Shown piece after piece: positions 17,152-25,681 of a stretch of 64,000 nt of DNA. Position 1 is the first letter of the stretch. Each line of letters begins with the position of its first letter. The position numbers were made by a program, and so were the translations under genes. The notes beneath the pieces were generated by a model. That model saw only the letters and a program-made list of their open reading frames with translations. It was not told the origin of the DNA and searched no databases. The stretch lies in NCBI GenBank assembly GCA_947492375.1, contig CANLMI010000003.1, positions 124,001-188,000 of the forward strand, in the 5' to 3' direction. This DNA comes from an uncultured Kordiimonas sp. (GTDB lineage Bacteria; Pseudomonadota; Alphaproteobacteria; Sphingomonadales; Kordiimonadaceae).

Positions 17152-20018
17152 CCAACCGCACCAATCTCGCTTGCGATCAAGCTGCTGATCTTTAAGATGA
17201 GTTCGTAGGCATGTTCAAGTTCATCAAAAATTTCTTTGTGTTCTTTAATATAGCCGCCAGTATTTGTTATGTCATAGCTGGCTTCTTCGCCATATTGTGC
17301 GTCGTCTTCACTATGCAGGTGAGCAGGGAAAATTTTCCTTAGTTCATCAACCGTATCAAAGATATTCAGGTGTAAGATCTGGTCGATCAAATCATGAAGT
17401 GAAATATCCTGCCTGGAAGAAAATCTCGGAACTTCCATACCTTTCATATAGACGAAATAAATCAGGCCAATCCGAACGATATGGAGCGCTAATATCGTTT
17501 GATTGAGGGGTGATTTTGTTGCATCAATATCAGGGGTTGCTTTCAACATATCCTCTAAAAGAAAGCTATCCCGTCTTAGTTTACGTAAAACTGCTCCCAT
17601 TTCAGCGCCGTCGAATATCTCTTCTAGGAGGCTGGATAAGCGTAACATTTTGCTTCGTTTTTTCGACGGTTGCTCTTGTTCGCATCGGTCAAGCCAGTGT
17701 GTAGGCGATAATCCAATCAGATATGCATTAAGAATATTGATATCGGATCGTTTCAGCGCCTCAAGACTCATGCGTATAAGCTGGCGAAGCCGTGGTGATT
17801 TTTGTATTATTTCGCTGAAGCGCCGGGCATTTCTATTTGCCGCTGCACCAACACCAGTAATTGAATTCGCCATATATCCCAACTGCTGCAATACTGCATT
17901 ATTTGGAATTGCCCGAATTTGTCCGATGCTTTCAAGGTGATTGCCAATACCTTTTCTACCTTGCCGTTTTACTGCTCTGGAGCCCGTGGGGTACAGCATG
18001 GATTGACCAATAGAATCGATTAGGCGCAGGTAACCAGAATCAAAAGTTAGGTTTTCCTGTGTTTCTGTTAACGTCAGGAAAAAATCTAGGGACCAATCGC
18101 TATTTTTATAAAGTAGATCCGGTTCGGTATCTGGGGTTTTTAGCCGAGTGCTCAGAAGATCAGTAATTACGGCGAAAGTGACATCTTGATTGAGGAACCA
18201 TAAATATCCATCACCACCTTGAAAACTGACTTCATGTTTATAAGAATTACCTATTTCATTTAAGGCGCGTCTTACTTCTGGCGAATGCGTATATTCAAAA
18301 CGGTCAATCATACTTCTGGGGTGCGCGCCGCGCCCGATGGATTCCCCATGAGTATCAAAAAATACTAGATCAATATTATCCAGACCTCTTGCTTTCCATA
18401 AGCGTACTAAACGCAGCTTAAACCTTTCGATGGCGAGAGAGGCAGCAACCTGGCCTACATATCGACCAGAATCTGAAAATCCAAGCTGGACGCAGAAACG
18501 ACCCTGTTTTTCAATATATTCACGGAAATCTTTGTTATCGATAAGCTCGCTTATAACTCGGTCGCCGCGTTGAAGGCCAATGCCGGTTTCAAACAGGGGT
18601 GAGATTTCCACATAGTCATCAACACCAAAAAGTTTAGCATAATAAAGAGCGACCAACAGAGTAAAAGGTGTGTCTGATTCAGCGACAAGCATTCTGAGTG
18701 AGCCGTTGTCATCGAAATGTTTTCTAAACTGTTTCGCGAGCATAAAGACGCGTTTGGCGGTGGTTTGTTCTTCTGCAAGAGTGCCGTAATGAATTGTTTC
18801 TTCTTCAACATTTGATAAAAGATTAGCAATTGCATCCAGATAATGTCGGCGTGAAGCGCTTCGGTCGGGTGCTTCCTGAAGATTTATAAGTGGCCTGATG
18901 GCATTGTGTAATTGTGCTGCGTTCAGCCTGAAATGAATATGGGATAGTCCAAGGCCGATTGTTTCCCATTCTGCCCGGAAAGTTGCAATCTCGAGAGATA
19001 CAGAATTTTCGATATCAGACTTAATAAGGGAATTCAGGCTATCATGTATTTTTTGACGGGCTTCATCTTTGGCACCTCTGCGTTCTACAGCGGCGCAGTT
19101 AAATGCTGCGAAATGATCATTTTTTTCTGCCGTTTCCAGATTCTTTAGCCCATCAGCAAAACATGTGTGCAGGTCGATGAGTGCGTTTTTGATATCGTGG
19201 CTATCACTGTTTGTCTCTGTGGGTAGTGTTTGCTGAATTGTGGACCAGAAGGATTGTAATTCTTCAAGGCCAAGCAGGGTTGTGTAGTAGCGAAAATAAA
19301 GGCTTTGGGCCCAGCCAATATCGGTCCTGCCATCAAGGTCGAAACCAACCCAGCTTGCAACTGTGGCAATGGACGGAACAATATTCTGCCAATCTTCAGG
19401 ATACAACTCCATCGTGACTTGCATAAAAATGCGCCAAATCCCTCTGAGGCTTAATCGAATATTTCGGATAGCTGCGTTTGCATAATGTAGTTCGTCATCG
19501 AGGGTAGGGGAGGAGGTTGGTAGCAGGCTAAGGCCGTTTTGTCCGCTGGGTGACGCCGCTGGTTTTGAAGAGTTGCTATCATTTTGTGCAAGAACGGCAG
19601 TGGCATATGCCCATGCCTCTTTAGAAAGAGAGAAAGTGGGGTGGGCTGTGATTACAATACCCGCTAACTGGCTTTTTGCTTTTGCATTGAAGCTATTGGC
19701 AGATATTTTCTGATTATTTTCAAACGCTAAGGCAGTAAAGGCTTGTTTGATGTGATTTGAATTGGTTTCTTTATCCAAGTTTCCAACATACGTCTTTAGT
19801 GCTGTAAGGCGACGTTTGAGGATATCACTACCTGCTGTGTGTAGTATATTTTCAATTTTAGCGAGGCCCTCGGAGTCATTGCTGATTTGTTGGTTTAGGG
19901 ACCAGGCTGTATCAAGAATTTCATTATAATGCTTGGTGCAACCTCGCATTTGACCGTGACAGCTATTGCTTTCATCGGCTGTGCCTGTGAGTTTATATAG
20001 GTCTGTAGCGGTCAACAT
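17148..20018 (-). CDS. Divergent phosphoenolpyruvate carboxylase homologue
   Basis: At 956 residues this is full-length for PEPC and has recognisable landmarks in order. TAHPTF is at 124-129 (family: TAHPTE), PLFET at 474-478, GFSDSGR at 513-519 (family: G-Y-S-D-S-x-K-D), HGESIGRGAHP at 557-567 (family: HGRGGxxGRGG), QGGDGY near 600-605, and IRAIPNNAV (family: RAIPWxxxW). It does not end in the family's QNTG/RNTG carboxyl terminus. Several conserved active-site positions therefore differ. It may be an atypical anaplerotic PEPC, or a paralogue with altered activity. It carries a copy of the glk palindrome in its upstream region, linking it to glucose use. Confidence 0.75.
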   Translation of the reverse strand: MLTATDLYKLTGTADESNSCHGQMRGCTKHYNEILDTAWSLNQQISNDSEGLAKIENILHTAGSDILKRRLTALKTYVGNLDKETNSNHIKQAFTALAFENNQKISANSFNAKAKSQLAGIVITAHPTFSLSKEAWAYATAVLAQNDSNSSKPAASPSGQNGLSLLPTSSPTLDDELHYANAAIRNIRLSLRGIWRIFMQVTMELYPEDWQNIVPSIATVASWVGFDLDGRTDIGWAQSLYFRYYTTLLGLEELQSFWSTIQQTLPTETNSDSHDIKNALIDLHTCFADGLKNLETAEKNDHFAAFNCAAVERRGAKDEARQKIHDSLNSLIKSDIENSVSLEIATFRAEWETIGLGLSHIHFRLNAAQLHNAIRPLINLQEAPDRSASRRHYLDAIANLLSNVEEETIHYGTLAEEQTTAKRVFMLAKQFRKHFDDNGSLRMLVAESDTPFTLLVALYYAKLFGVDDYVEISPLFETGIGLQRGDRVISELIDNKDFREYIEKQGRFCVQLGFSDSGRYVGQVAASLAIERFKLRLVRLWKARGLDNIDLVFFDTHGESIGRGAHPRSMIDRFEYTHSPEVRRALNEIGNSYKHEVSFQGGDGYLWFLNQDVTFAVITDLLSTRLKTPDTEPDLLYKNSDWSLDFFLTLTETQENLTFDSGYLRLIDSIGQSMLYPTGSRAVKRQGRKGIGNHLESIGQIRAIPNNAVLQQLGYMANSITGVGAAANRNARRFSEIIQKSPRLRQLIRMSLEALKRSDINILNAYLIGLSPTHWLDRCEQEQPSKKRSKMLRLSSLLEEIFDGAEMGAVLRKLRRDSFLLEDMLKATPDIDATKSPLNQTILALHIVRIGLIYFVYMKGMEVPRFSSRQDISLHDLIDQILHLNIFDTVDELRKIFPAHLHSEDDAQYGEEASYDITNTGGYIKEHKEIFDELEHAYELILKISSLIASEIGAVG

Positions 20019-20081
20019 TTGTTATTCTTTCTAAATCTATAGTGTTTTGAATCATAATAGCAGAATATAATAATTTACTAT

Positions 20082-20099
20082 AATGATAGCGCTGTCATT
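20082..20099. promoter_or_regulatory. Second copy of the LacI-type palindrome, upstream of the PEPC gene
   Basis: AATGATAGC/GCTGTCATT is a palindrome with a single mismatched pair. It is identical to the glk site over TGA-AGCGCTGTCA apart from one C-to-T change. It lies about 64-81 bases before the PEPC start codon, a plausible promoter-proximal position. It suggests that the LacI-family protein encoded at 16108 controls both units. Confidence 0.6.
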
Positions 20100-20156
20100 T
20101 TCCAGTAAAGATAAAATTTCAAGCAAAATTTTTGCTCAAAAGGCGCAAATAATATT

Positions 20157-20615
20157 TTATCCTAGTGATAGAGGTAACTCTGTTGTCATTTTGAGGCATT
20201 CCATTGAGAAGCAGGCGCTGACATCTGATAGTTTTGCCACTTTGATAAGTTTTTTATAGATTGCATCATAACTTTTAAGATCTGTAGTTACTACTCGCAG
20301 TAAATAATCAACTTCCCCTGTCATTCTATGGAATTCAAGCACTTCGGGCATCTCTTGCACGCCTTTTGCGAACCCGTCTAACCATTCTTCATCATGCTCT
20401 GCGGTGCGAATAAGAATAAACCCTGTAAGGCCCATATTGAGTTTTTCCTGGTCCAGTAAGGCTACTTTTTTTTTAATGATACCTTCCTCTTCCATACGTT
20501 TGATTCTGCGCCAGCAAGGTGTTTGCGATGTGCCCGAACGTTCGGCTATGTCAGCGATGGAACCAGATGCATCTTTTTGCAGAGTATTTAATATACGTAG
20601 GTCTATTTGGTCCAT
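20157..20615 (-). CDS. Lrp/AsnC-family transcriptional regulator
   Basis: This 152-residue protein has an N-terminal winged helix-turn-helix (DQIDLRILNTLQKDASGSIA, then SQTPCWRRIKRMEEEGII) and a C-terminal RAM/AsnC ligand domain (GEVDYLLRVVTTDLKSYD). Such proteins respond to amino acids and control amino-acid metabolism genes. It is transcribed away from the DUF6356 and D-amino-acid transaminase genes, which are therefore candidate targets. Confidence 0.92.
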   Translation of the reverse strand: MDQIDLRILNTLQKDASGSIADIAERSGTSQTPCWRRIKRMEEEGIIKKKVALLDQEKLNMGLTGFILIRTAEHDEEWLDGFAKGVQEMPEVLEFHRMTGEVDYLLRVVTTDLKSYDAIYKKLIKVAKLSDVSACFSMECLKMTTELPLSLG

Positions 20616-20749
20616 ATGTTCCTCTTTTTAAAGAAATAAAGAATATATATTCCTATATAATATCAAAATCAGGGTAAATAAGACAATACATTTCAGAAAA
20701 TCATATTATAGTGTTTTAAACAGTGTTAGTTAAATTCAGGAGAGTGTTT

Positions 20750-20998
20750 GTGCTGGTTAGGCTTTTTACGGATCATCCAAAATCGGTTGACGAGAGTTAT
20801 TTTGAGCATTTGCTAACAGCATCTTCTTTTGGCATTTCAATGGTATTTTATGGATTGCTATGTTTTGTTCATGCTTTGTTACCATTTCTCTTTGAAAAAT
20901 CAGCAAGCCGGGCAATTGATCGCCTTTACATACGAATGGTAACACACCGAAATAAAAATAACCCTGCCGAAAGCGTGCCTACGACACCTGCGGAATAA
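20750..20998 (+). CDS. DUF6356-like small membrane protein
   Basis: The likely start is the GTG at 20750, since AGGAG lies 7 bases upstream; this gives 82 residues. It opens LVRLFTDHPKSVDESYFEH, followed by one long hydrophobic stretch (SFGISMVFYGLLCFVHALLP in the middle) and a charged tail. The LFxxHPxSVxESYxEH pattern is that of DUF6356 proteins in alphaproteobacteria, whose function is not known. It probably spans the inner membrane. Confidence 0.7.
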   Translation: MLVRLFTDHPKSVDESYFEHLLTASSFGISMVFYGLLCFVHALLPFLFEKSASRAIDRLYIRMVTHRNKNNPAESVPTTPAE

Positions 20999-21187
20999 AA
21001 CTTTCACGCGAGAGAGGATTAGTGAATGCAATGTTTCTGATGTGCATTCTATTCTCTTTATCTATGTGACTATATTTTGAGTTATATCGTTATAGCGCTG
21101 CCTATAGCCTTTCTTGATATCATCTTGTATTTGCCTAAATCTGTCGATATGGATGTGCTTGTAATCTCAAATGTATAGGGTTTCTAT

Positions 21188-22039
21188 ATGCGTACAGTTT
21201 ATATTAACGGCAAATTTGTACCTGAAAATGAAGCAAAAATTTCAATTTTTGATCGTAGTTTTCTATTTTCTCACGGTGTTTATGAAGTAACATCGGTTTT
21301 GAATGGTGGTTTGATTGATCATCAGGGCCATGTACGCCGCTTGTCTCGTTCACTCGCAAATGCCCAAATACCCTTTGAACTCATAAGCGATGATATCTTA
21401 AAAGTTCAAAAACGCCTTATTGAACTGAACCAGCTTCAGGAAGGGTTGATTTACCTTCAGGTGTCAAGGGGGGCAGAGGATCGTGATTTTATTCCGTCAG
21501 AATCGCTGAAGCCTACTATTATTATGTTTACTCAGGAAAAAGCATTATTGAATCCCCCGCAGGTCGTTGATGGTATTAAGGTGATTTCAGTTGATGATAT
21601 TCGTTGGCGGCGGCGCGATGTGAAGGCGGTTGGGTTATTGGCGCCTGTTCTTGCAAAAGAAGAAGCAAGATGTAAGGGCGCGCAAGATGCCTGGATGATA
21701 GAAGATGGCTATATTACCGAGGGAACGTCTAATAACGCGTATATTTTAACAAAAGAAAATACGATCGTAACCCGTCAACTTAGTCATGATATTTTGCATG
21801 GAATTACACGTGAAGCTATTCTAGCGGTTGCAATGGCTATGGATTTAACTATCGAAGAGCGCCCCTTTACTCTTGAAGAGGCTTATGATGCCAGAGAGGC
21901 ATTCATTACCAGTGCATCGACGTTTGTATGGCCGGTTGTAGAGATCAATAATCAAGAGATTGCTCAGGGAAGACCTGGTGCGATAACCCTAGAAATCCGT
22001 AAGAAATATATCGATAGAGCACTGGCCAATTTGGCGTAA
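21188..22039 (+). CDS. D-amino-acid transaminase (class IV aminotransferase)
   Basis: This 283-residue fold-type IV PLP enzyme has FDRSFLFSHGVYE near the N-terminus, the PLP lysine at about 146 in RRRDVKAVGLLAPVLAKEEA, and EGTSNNAYIL for cofactor binding. The RW.R.D.K pattern and lack of branched-chain-specific features favour a D-alanine-type transaminase over BCAT or ADC lyase. It would interconvert D-amino acids and 2-oxo acids, supplying D-Glu/D-Ala or degrading D-amino acids. No TTA/GTG start ambiguity is seen. Confidence 0.85.
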   Translation: MRTVYINGKFVPENEAKISIFDRSFLFSHGVYEVTSVLNGGLIDHQGHVRRLSRSLANAQIPFELISDDILKVQKRLIELNQLQEGLIYLQVSRGAEDRDFIPSESLKPTIIMFTQEKALLNPPQVVDGIKVISVDDIRWRRRDVKAVGLLAPVLAKEEARCKGAQDAWMIEDGYITEGTSNNAYILTKENTIVTRQLSHDILHGITREAILAVAMAMDLTIEERPFTLEEAYDAREAFITSASTFVWPVVEINNQEIAQGRPGAITLEIRKKYIDRALANLA

Positions 22040-22099
22040 GTGTTTTGGGCACATCGGTTATTCATACAAGATCATCTGATGCAATGGTCTTGTATGTAA

Positions 22100-23491
22100 T
22101 CATCGTTCCGTGAAAGCGTTTCTAACTGTTGTTAAAATTGGTGACAGTAAATATCCGATTATAGGCTGGCTGTCTGTTTCAATGATTGCCTGAACAGGAA
22201 AGCCAGGTTGCAGTTTTGAATTTTCGCTTAGGTTTGCGATACTTTTGCTATCGAAGGCAATTTGCACTGAATAATAAGATAAGCCTGATTGCTCATCAAT
22301 CAATGTATCCGGCGAGACTCTTCTGACCGTACCTTCAACAATTGGTGCATTTCTACCCTTAAAGGCAGCCACAGTAATCTTTGCTGGTAACCCTGGCACG
22401 ATATTGGCTGCATCATTCGCAGGTAATTGTGCGTCAACTATTAGTTCGGACCCATCGGGAACTAAGTCAAATAAAGTATCTCCGGGTTGAAGAACTTCAC
22501 CGCCCGCCTTCACTTGCATGTTCATGACAACCCCGTTTTTACCTGCCTTAATGACGGTGCGGTCTTTCTGGTTTTTCGCAAGATCAAGTGCTCCGGATAC
22601 CGATTGCATTTCTATTTGTGTATCCTGCATCTGCTGGGCGATTTCGCCTCTTGTGGACGATTGGAAGTTTTCAAGTTCACCCTTTGCGCCGTTTACTCTA
22701 TTTTGTTGCTCTACCAACCTGCTTTCGAGGCTTAATTCATCCGCAAGCAATGCTTCGCGTTGTCTGCGAAGGGCTAGGCTACGTGATTTTGGTGCCAGGC
22801 CTTTGGCTAAAAGGTCCCCTACATCTTCAATTTCTTCTTCAATTAATTTCAACTGTGCTGTGGTTTTATTTTTCTGCTCGCTAAGTGAATTTTTTATGTT
22901 GCTAAGGTCTGTGATGTTGGCTTTCAAAATATTTTCTTGTGAAGCCAGCATCCCTTGCCTGATCTTGAATTGACTAGACTCTAGAGATAAAATCTCTGCC
23001 TGTGCCGCTGTGCTAACGCCTTGTGGTATCAGTGGGCTGAGGTCGAGTGTATTTTGTCCATTCCATTCGTGTCTTAGTCTTTCCAGTCTGGCATTGAGGG
23101 CAAAAATCCGTGTTTGTACATCTCTTAGTCGTGCATTTGCTTCGCGTGGATCGATCTCTACCAAAGTGTCTCCTGCTTCTACACGCGCACCATTTTTAAC
23201 ATGAACTCTTTTAATGATACCGCCTTCGAGATGTTCGATGGCATCACGGTCACCGCTTACGATTACACGTCCGCTGACAACCGCACCTGTTGATAACGGC
23301 GCAAATATTGACCAGAAAATTAGGGCGCCAAAAAACACACAGATTGTGATTATCCCTTTTTGGGTCCAATCCGAAACCATTGGTTCGCGAGTATCTAACA
23401 CAAGATCCATAAGCGCGTTGCTGTCGCTTTTATTCTCGGGCTGTTTTTTGCTGCCATCTGCCATATGTGAAATATCGAGTGGATCAGTCAT
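22100..23491 (-). CDS. Type I secretion membrane-fusion protein (HlyD family)
   Basis: A 463-residue protein from the ATG at 23491, preceded by GGAGG. It has one N-terminal membrane anchor (TICVFFGALIFWSIFAPLS), the lipoyl-like half motifs (VSGRVIVSGDRDAIEHLEGG and GVVMNMQVKAGGEVLQPGD) and a long alpha-helical hairpin between. A C-terminal beta-barrel region ends in SPILTTVRNAFTER. This is the HlyD/PrtE adaptor that bridges the ABC component to a TolC-like channel. It overlaps the upstream ABC gene by 8 bases. No TolC gene is in the window. Confidence 0.9.
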   Translation of the reverse strand: MTDPLDISHMADGSKKQPENKSDSNALMDLVLDTREPMVSDWTQKGIITICVFFGALIFWSIFAPLSTGAVVSGRVIVSGDRDAIEHLEGGIIKRVHVKNGARVEAGDTLVEIDPREANARLRDVQTRIFALNARLERLRHEWNGQNTLDLSPLIPQGVSTAAQAEILSLESSQFKIRQGMLASQENILKANITDLSNIKNSLSEQKNKTTAQLKLIEEEIEDVGDLLAKGLAPKSRSLALRRQREALLADELSLESRLVEQQNRVNGAKGELENFQSSTRGEIAQQMQDTQIEMQSVSGALDLAKNQKDRTVIKAGKNGVVMNMQVKAGGEVLQPGDTLFDLVPDGSELIVDAQLPANDAANIVPGLPAKITVAAFKGRNAPIVEGTVRRVSPDTLIDEQSGLSYYSVQIAFDSKSIANLSENSKLQPGFPVQAIIETDSQPIIGYLLSPILTTVRNAFTER

Positions 23492-25373
23492 GATTACCCT
23501 CCTCATGACGGCCGGCTAAAGGGTCTTTGTCTGGTGATCTGGGGATTCGCATATTGGCAAGGCTAGCTCGTTTGGGTGAAGAAGTTTGCTTATCGTCATC
23601 TGGTTTGCTTTTCACCGGAACCTTTTTACGTGTAATATTTGTATTACCGATTTTGGGAAGCGTTGGAGCATTAAGGCGTCGCAAGACTTGAGAACGATTG
23701 CCAAACTGGCTTAGTTTACCACGATTTATCATGGCGATTTTATCTGATCGTTTGATGAATTCCTGATGATGTGAAACGATAATGATGTTCGTGCCGCGTT
23801 GTTTCTCTTCTTCCATTACTTCAAGAAGCTTGGCTTCAGTAGCTGCATCAAGATTGAGGTTTGGTTCATCCATTACAAGGATACGGGGTTCGCCGCAAAG
23901 GGCTCGTGCAATAGCCAAACGCTGAATTTGCCCCCCAGATAGGGGGTGTCCCATATCGCCGCCGATACAAGTTTCATACCCCATTGGTAGTTGCATAATA
24001 TCTTCATGGGCATTGATGCGCCTGGCTGCCTCAACGACATCTTCGATCGGTAAACCGCGGAAACGCGATATATTTTCCTCGATTGTTCCTGGTAAAAAAT
24101 CGACTTGCTGGGGAACATAGCCAATCATAGGGCCCAATTCGTCCCGGGAAAAATGGGATACTTCGTAATCGCCGATATATACAAACCCTTCGGTTGGTGA
24201 ATGGGCGCCAGCCATTAATTTCGCCAGCGTAGATTTACCAGAGGCGCTGGGGCCAATTAAACTAAGAACTTCACCAGGTTTTGCGGTTAAGGTGATATTT
24301 TTCAAAAAAGCGTTTTCCGTGTTAGGGAAAGTATAGCTTGTATCTTCAAGGCGAATTTCGACAATACCATCTGGTCTGCGTGCTGTTGTTGTTTGTTCAA
24401 CTGCATTTGGTAGTATTTGACTAAGTTTATGGTAGGCAGTGCGGGCTGACATAGCTTGTTTCCAAGCAGTGATTGCTTGCTCCACAGGAGCGAGCGCGCG
24501 CGACATAATTAAAGAGGCCCCGATGATGATGCCTGGGGTAGCTTGTCCATTTATGACGAGAAGTCCGCCAGCGAAAAGCACTGAAATTTGTAGGAGCATC
24601 CTAAAGAAACGAAAGCCTGCCAAGTTGATGGATGCACGGCCTGCGCTAATATATTGCCCTTGTAATGCTTTAATATTTAATTTTAACCAGCGACGGCGCA
24701 AGGGTTCCATCATGCCCATAGATATTAATGTGTCGCTGGATTTTTGCACAACGCGCATGTAATCACGGGAATCTTCAGTGTGACCATGGCCCTTTTCTAA
24801 ATGCTTTCTGATGGAATGTTCGCTGAGAATGGCAATGGCAAACAGTGCCCCAGCACCAATTGTTGCGATTATCCCGATTGTTGGAGAGAGCAAAAATAAA
24901 ACAATTAGATAGAACACCATCCATGGAATATCAAAAATCGCAAGAATAGCAGGGCTGGACATAAAAGACCGTAGCCTCCACAATTCTTCTAATCCTGTTG
25001 CATTGTTGATTTTGCCTTTATGATGCGCAAGCGCTACTTCTTCAAAAATATGGACACCCAGCTTTGTTTCTAACCAGCTGGCGGCACGGTTGAGAACCTG
25101 ACTTCGAATCACATCAAGAAGGGCTGCTACAGTTAAGGCTGCAATGGCAATAAGTGTAAGCAGATAAAGACTGCTCTCATTTCCCGAGCTCAAAATTTTA
25201 TCAAGCATGGACATCATGTAAATGGGAACGGTTAATTGTAATAAATTCAGGATTAAGGAAAAAATAGCGGCCCACTTTAGTGAGCGCTTACAAGCATTGG
25301 TAATTGTGACAAACGGTGATGTTTGTTCCGCAATCGCATCTTTAACAGCTTTTGATTCGAGGATATCCTTCAT
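23484..25373 (-). CDS. Type I secretion permease/ATPase (PrtD type)
   Basis: This 629-residue half-transporter has an N-terminal six-helix membrane domain (about 30-310), with the PrtD-like stretch YMMSMLDKILSSGNESSLYLLT. The C-terminal ATPase has Walker A GPSASGKST, signature LSGGQIQRLAIARAL and Walker B ILVMDEPNLNLD. No C39 peptidase or N-terminal RTX-binding domain is present, matching PrtD rather than HlyB. With the HlyD gene it forms an inner-membrane secretion unit. The substrate is not adjacent; the beta-helix/LamG protein at 54921-58010 is a candidate by analogy with sphingan loci. Confidence 0.9.
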   Translation of the reverse strand: MKDILESKAVKDAIAEQTSPFVTITNACKRSLKWAAIFSLILNLLQLTVPIYMMSMLDKILSSGNESSLYLLTLIAIAALTVAALLDVIRSQVLNRAASWLETKLGVHIFEEVALAHHKGKINNATGLEELWRLRSFMSSPAILAIFDIPWMVFYLIVLFLLSPTIGIIATIGAGALFAIAILSEHSIRKHLEKGHGHTEDSRDYMRVVQKSSDTLISMGMMEPLRRRWLKLNIKALQGQYISAGRASINLAGFRFFRMLLQISVLFAGGLLVINGQATPGIIIGASLIMSRALAPVEQAITAWKQAMSARTAYHKLSQILPNAVEQTTTARRPDGIVEIRLEDTSYTFPNTENAFLKNITLTAKPGEVLSLIGPSASGKSTLAKLMAGAHSPTEGFVYIGDYEVSHFSRDELGPMIGYVPQQVDFLPGTIEENISRFRGLPIEDVVEAARRINAHEDIMQLPMGYETCIGGDMGHPLSGGQIQRLAIARALCGEPRILVMDEPNLNLDAATEAKLLEVMEEEKQRGTNIIIVSHHQEFIKRSDKIAMINRGKLSQFGNRSQVLRRLNAPTLPKIGNTNITRKKVPVKSKPDDDKQTSSPKRASLANMRIPRSPDKDPLAGRHEEGNHD

Positions 25374-25681
25374 GATTAAATGGTCCTCGAAATTTGTCTG
25401 TGTTTGCTTAAATTAGTAGTCATTAACCTTGCCTGAAATGCCTGATTTATAAATGTTTTTCTCAAAAATATCAAATTGTATCATTGTTTATACCAAACTG
25501 TTTTGTTTTATTATGATACACGATGGTTTGGCTACGTTGATAAATGTTGTAATATCAGCATTGTTGGACAATACTTAACAAAGGGTTATTGTTAAAATAC
25601 TAACAATAAATAAAATACGAATGATAATCGGACGTTAATCTTTTATTTGTAGTATCCTGTTTTTTTAATGAGAGGAAATGG
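25374..25681. other. Divergent intergenic region between the secretion pair and the EPS export operon
   Basis: 308 AT-rich bases without a gene. A loose promoter pair pointing right (TTGGAC, 17 bases, TATTGT) starts at 25564. An inverted repeat overlaps its -10 end and is listed separately. A purine-rich ribosome-binding sequence (GAGAGGAAA) precedes the next gene. Nothing else was recognised. Confidence 0.5.
25586..25609. promoter_or_regulatory. AT-rich inverted repeat upstream of the EPS export operon
   Basis: Arms TTATTGTTA and TAACAATAA match perfectly, with a 6-base spacer. The dyad lies about 75 bases before the first gene of the export operon and overlaps a possible -10 element, so it may be a repressor or activator site. 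A looser relative (TTATTG, 7 bases, TAACAAT) occurs at 26960-26979 before the next gene. AT-rich dyads can arise by chance. Confidence 0.4.

Noticed and set aside
21091-21106. TATAGCGCTG upstream of the D-amino-acid transaminase, resembling the glk/PEPC palindrome.
   Set aside because: Only one half and the centre match; the second arm has several mismatches, so it is below the level of the two accepted sites.
22518-22973. 151-codon plus-strand frame opposite the HlyD gene.
   Set aside because: Antisense shadow of a well-supported coding region; the predicted protein is low in family-like features and has no ribosome-binding site.
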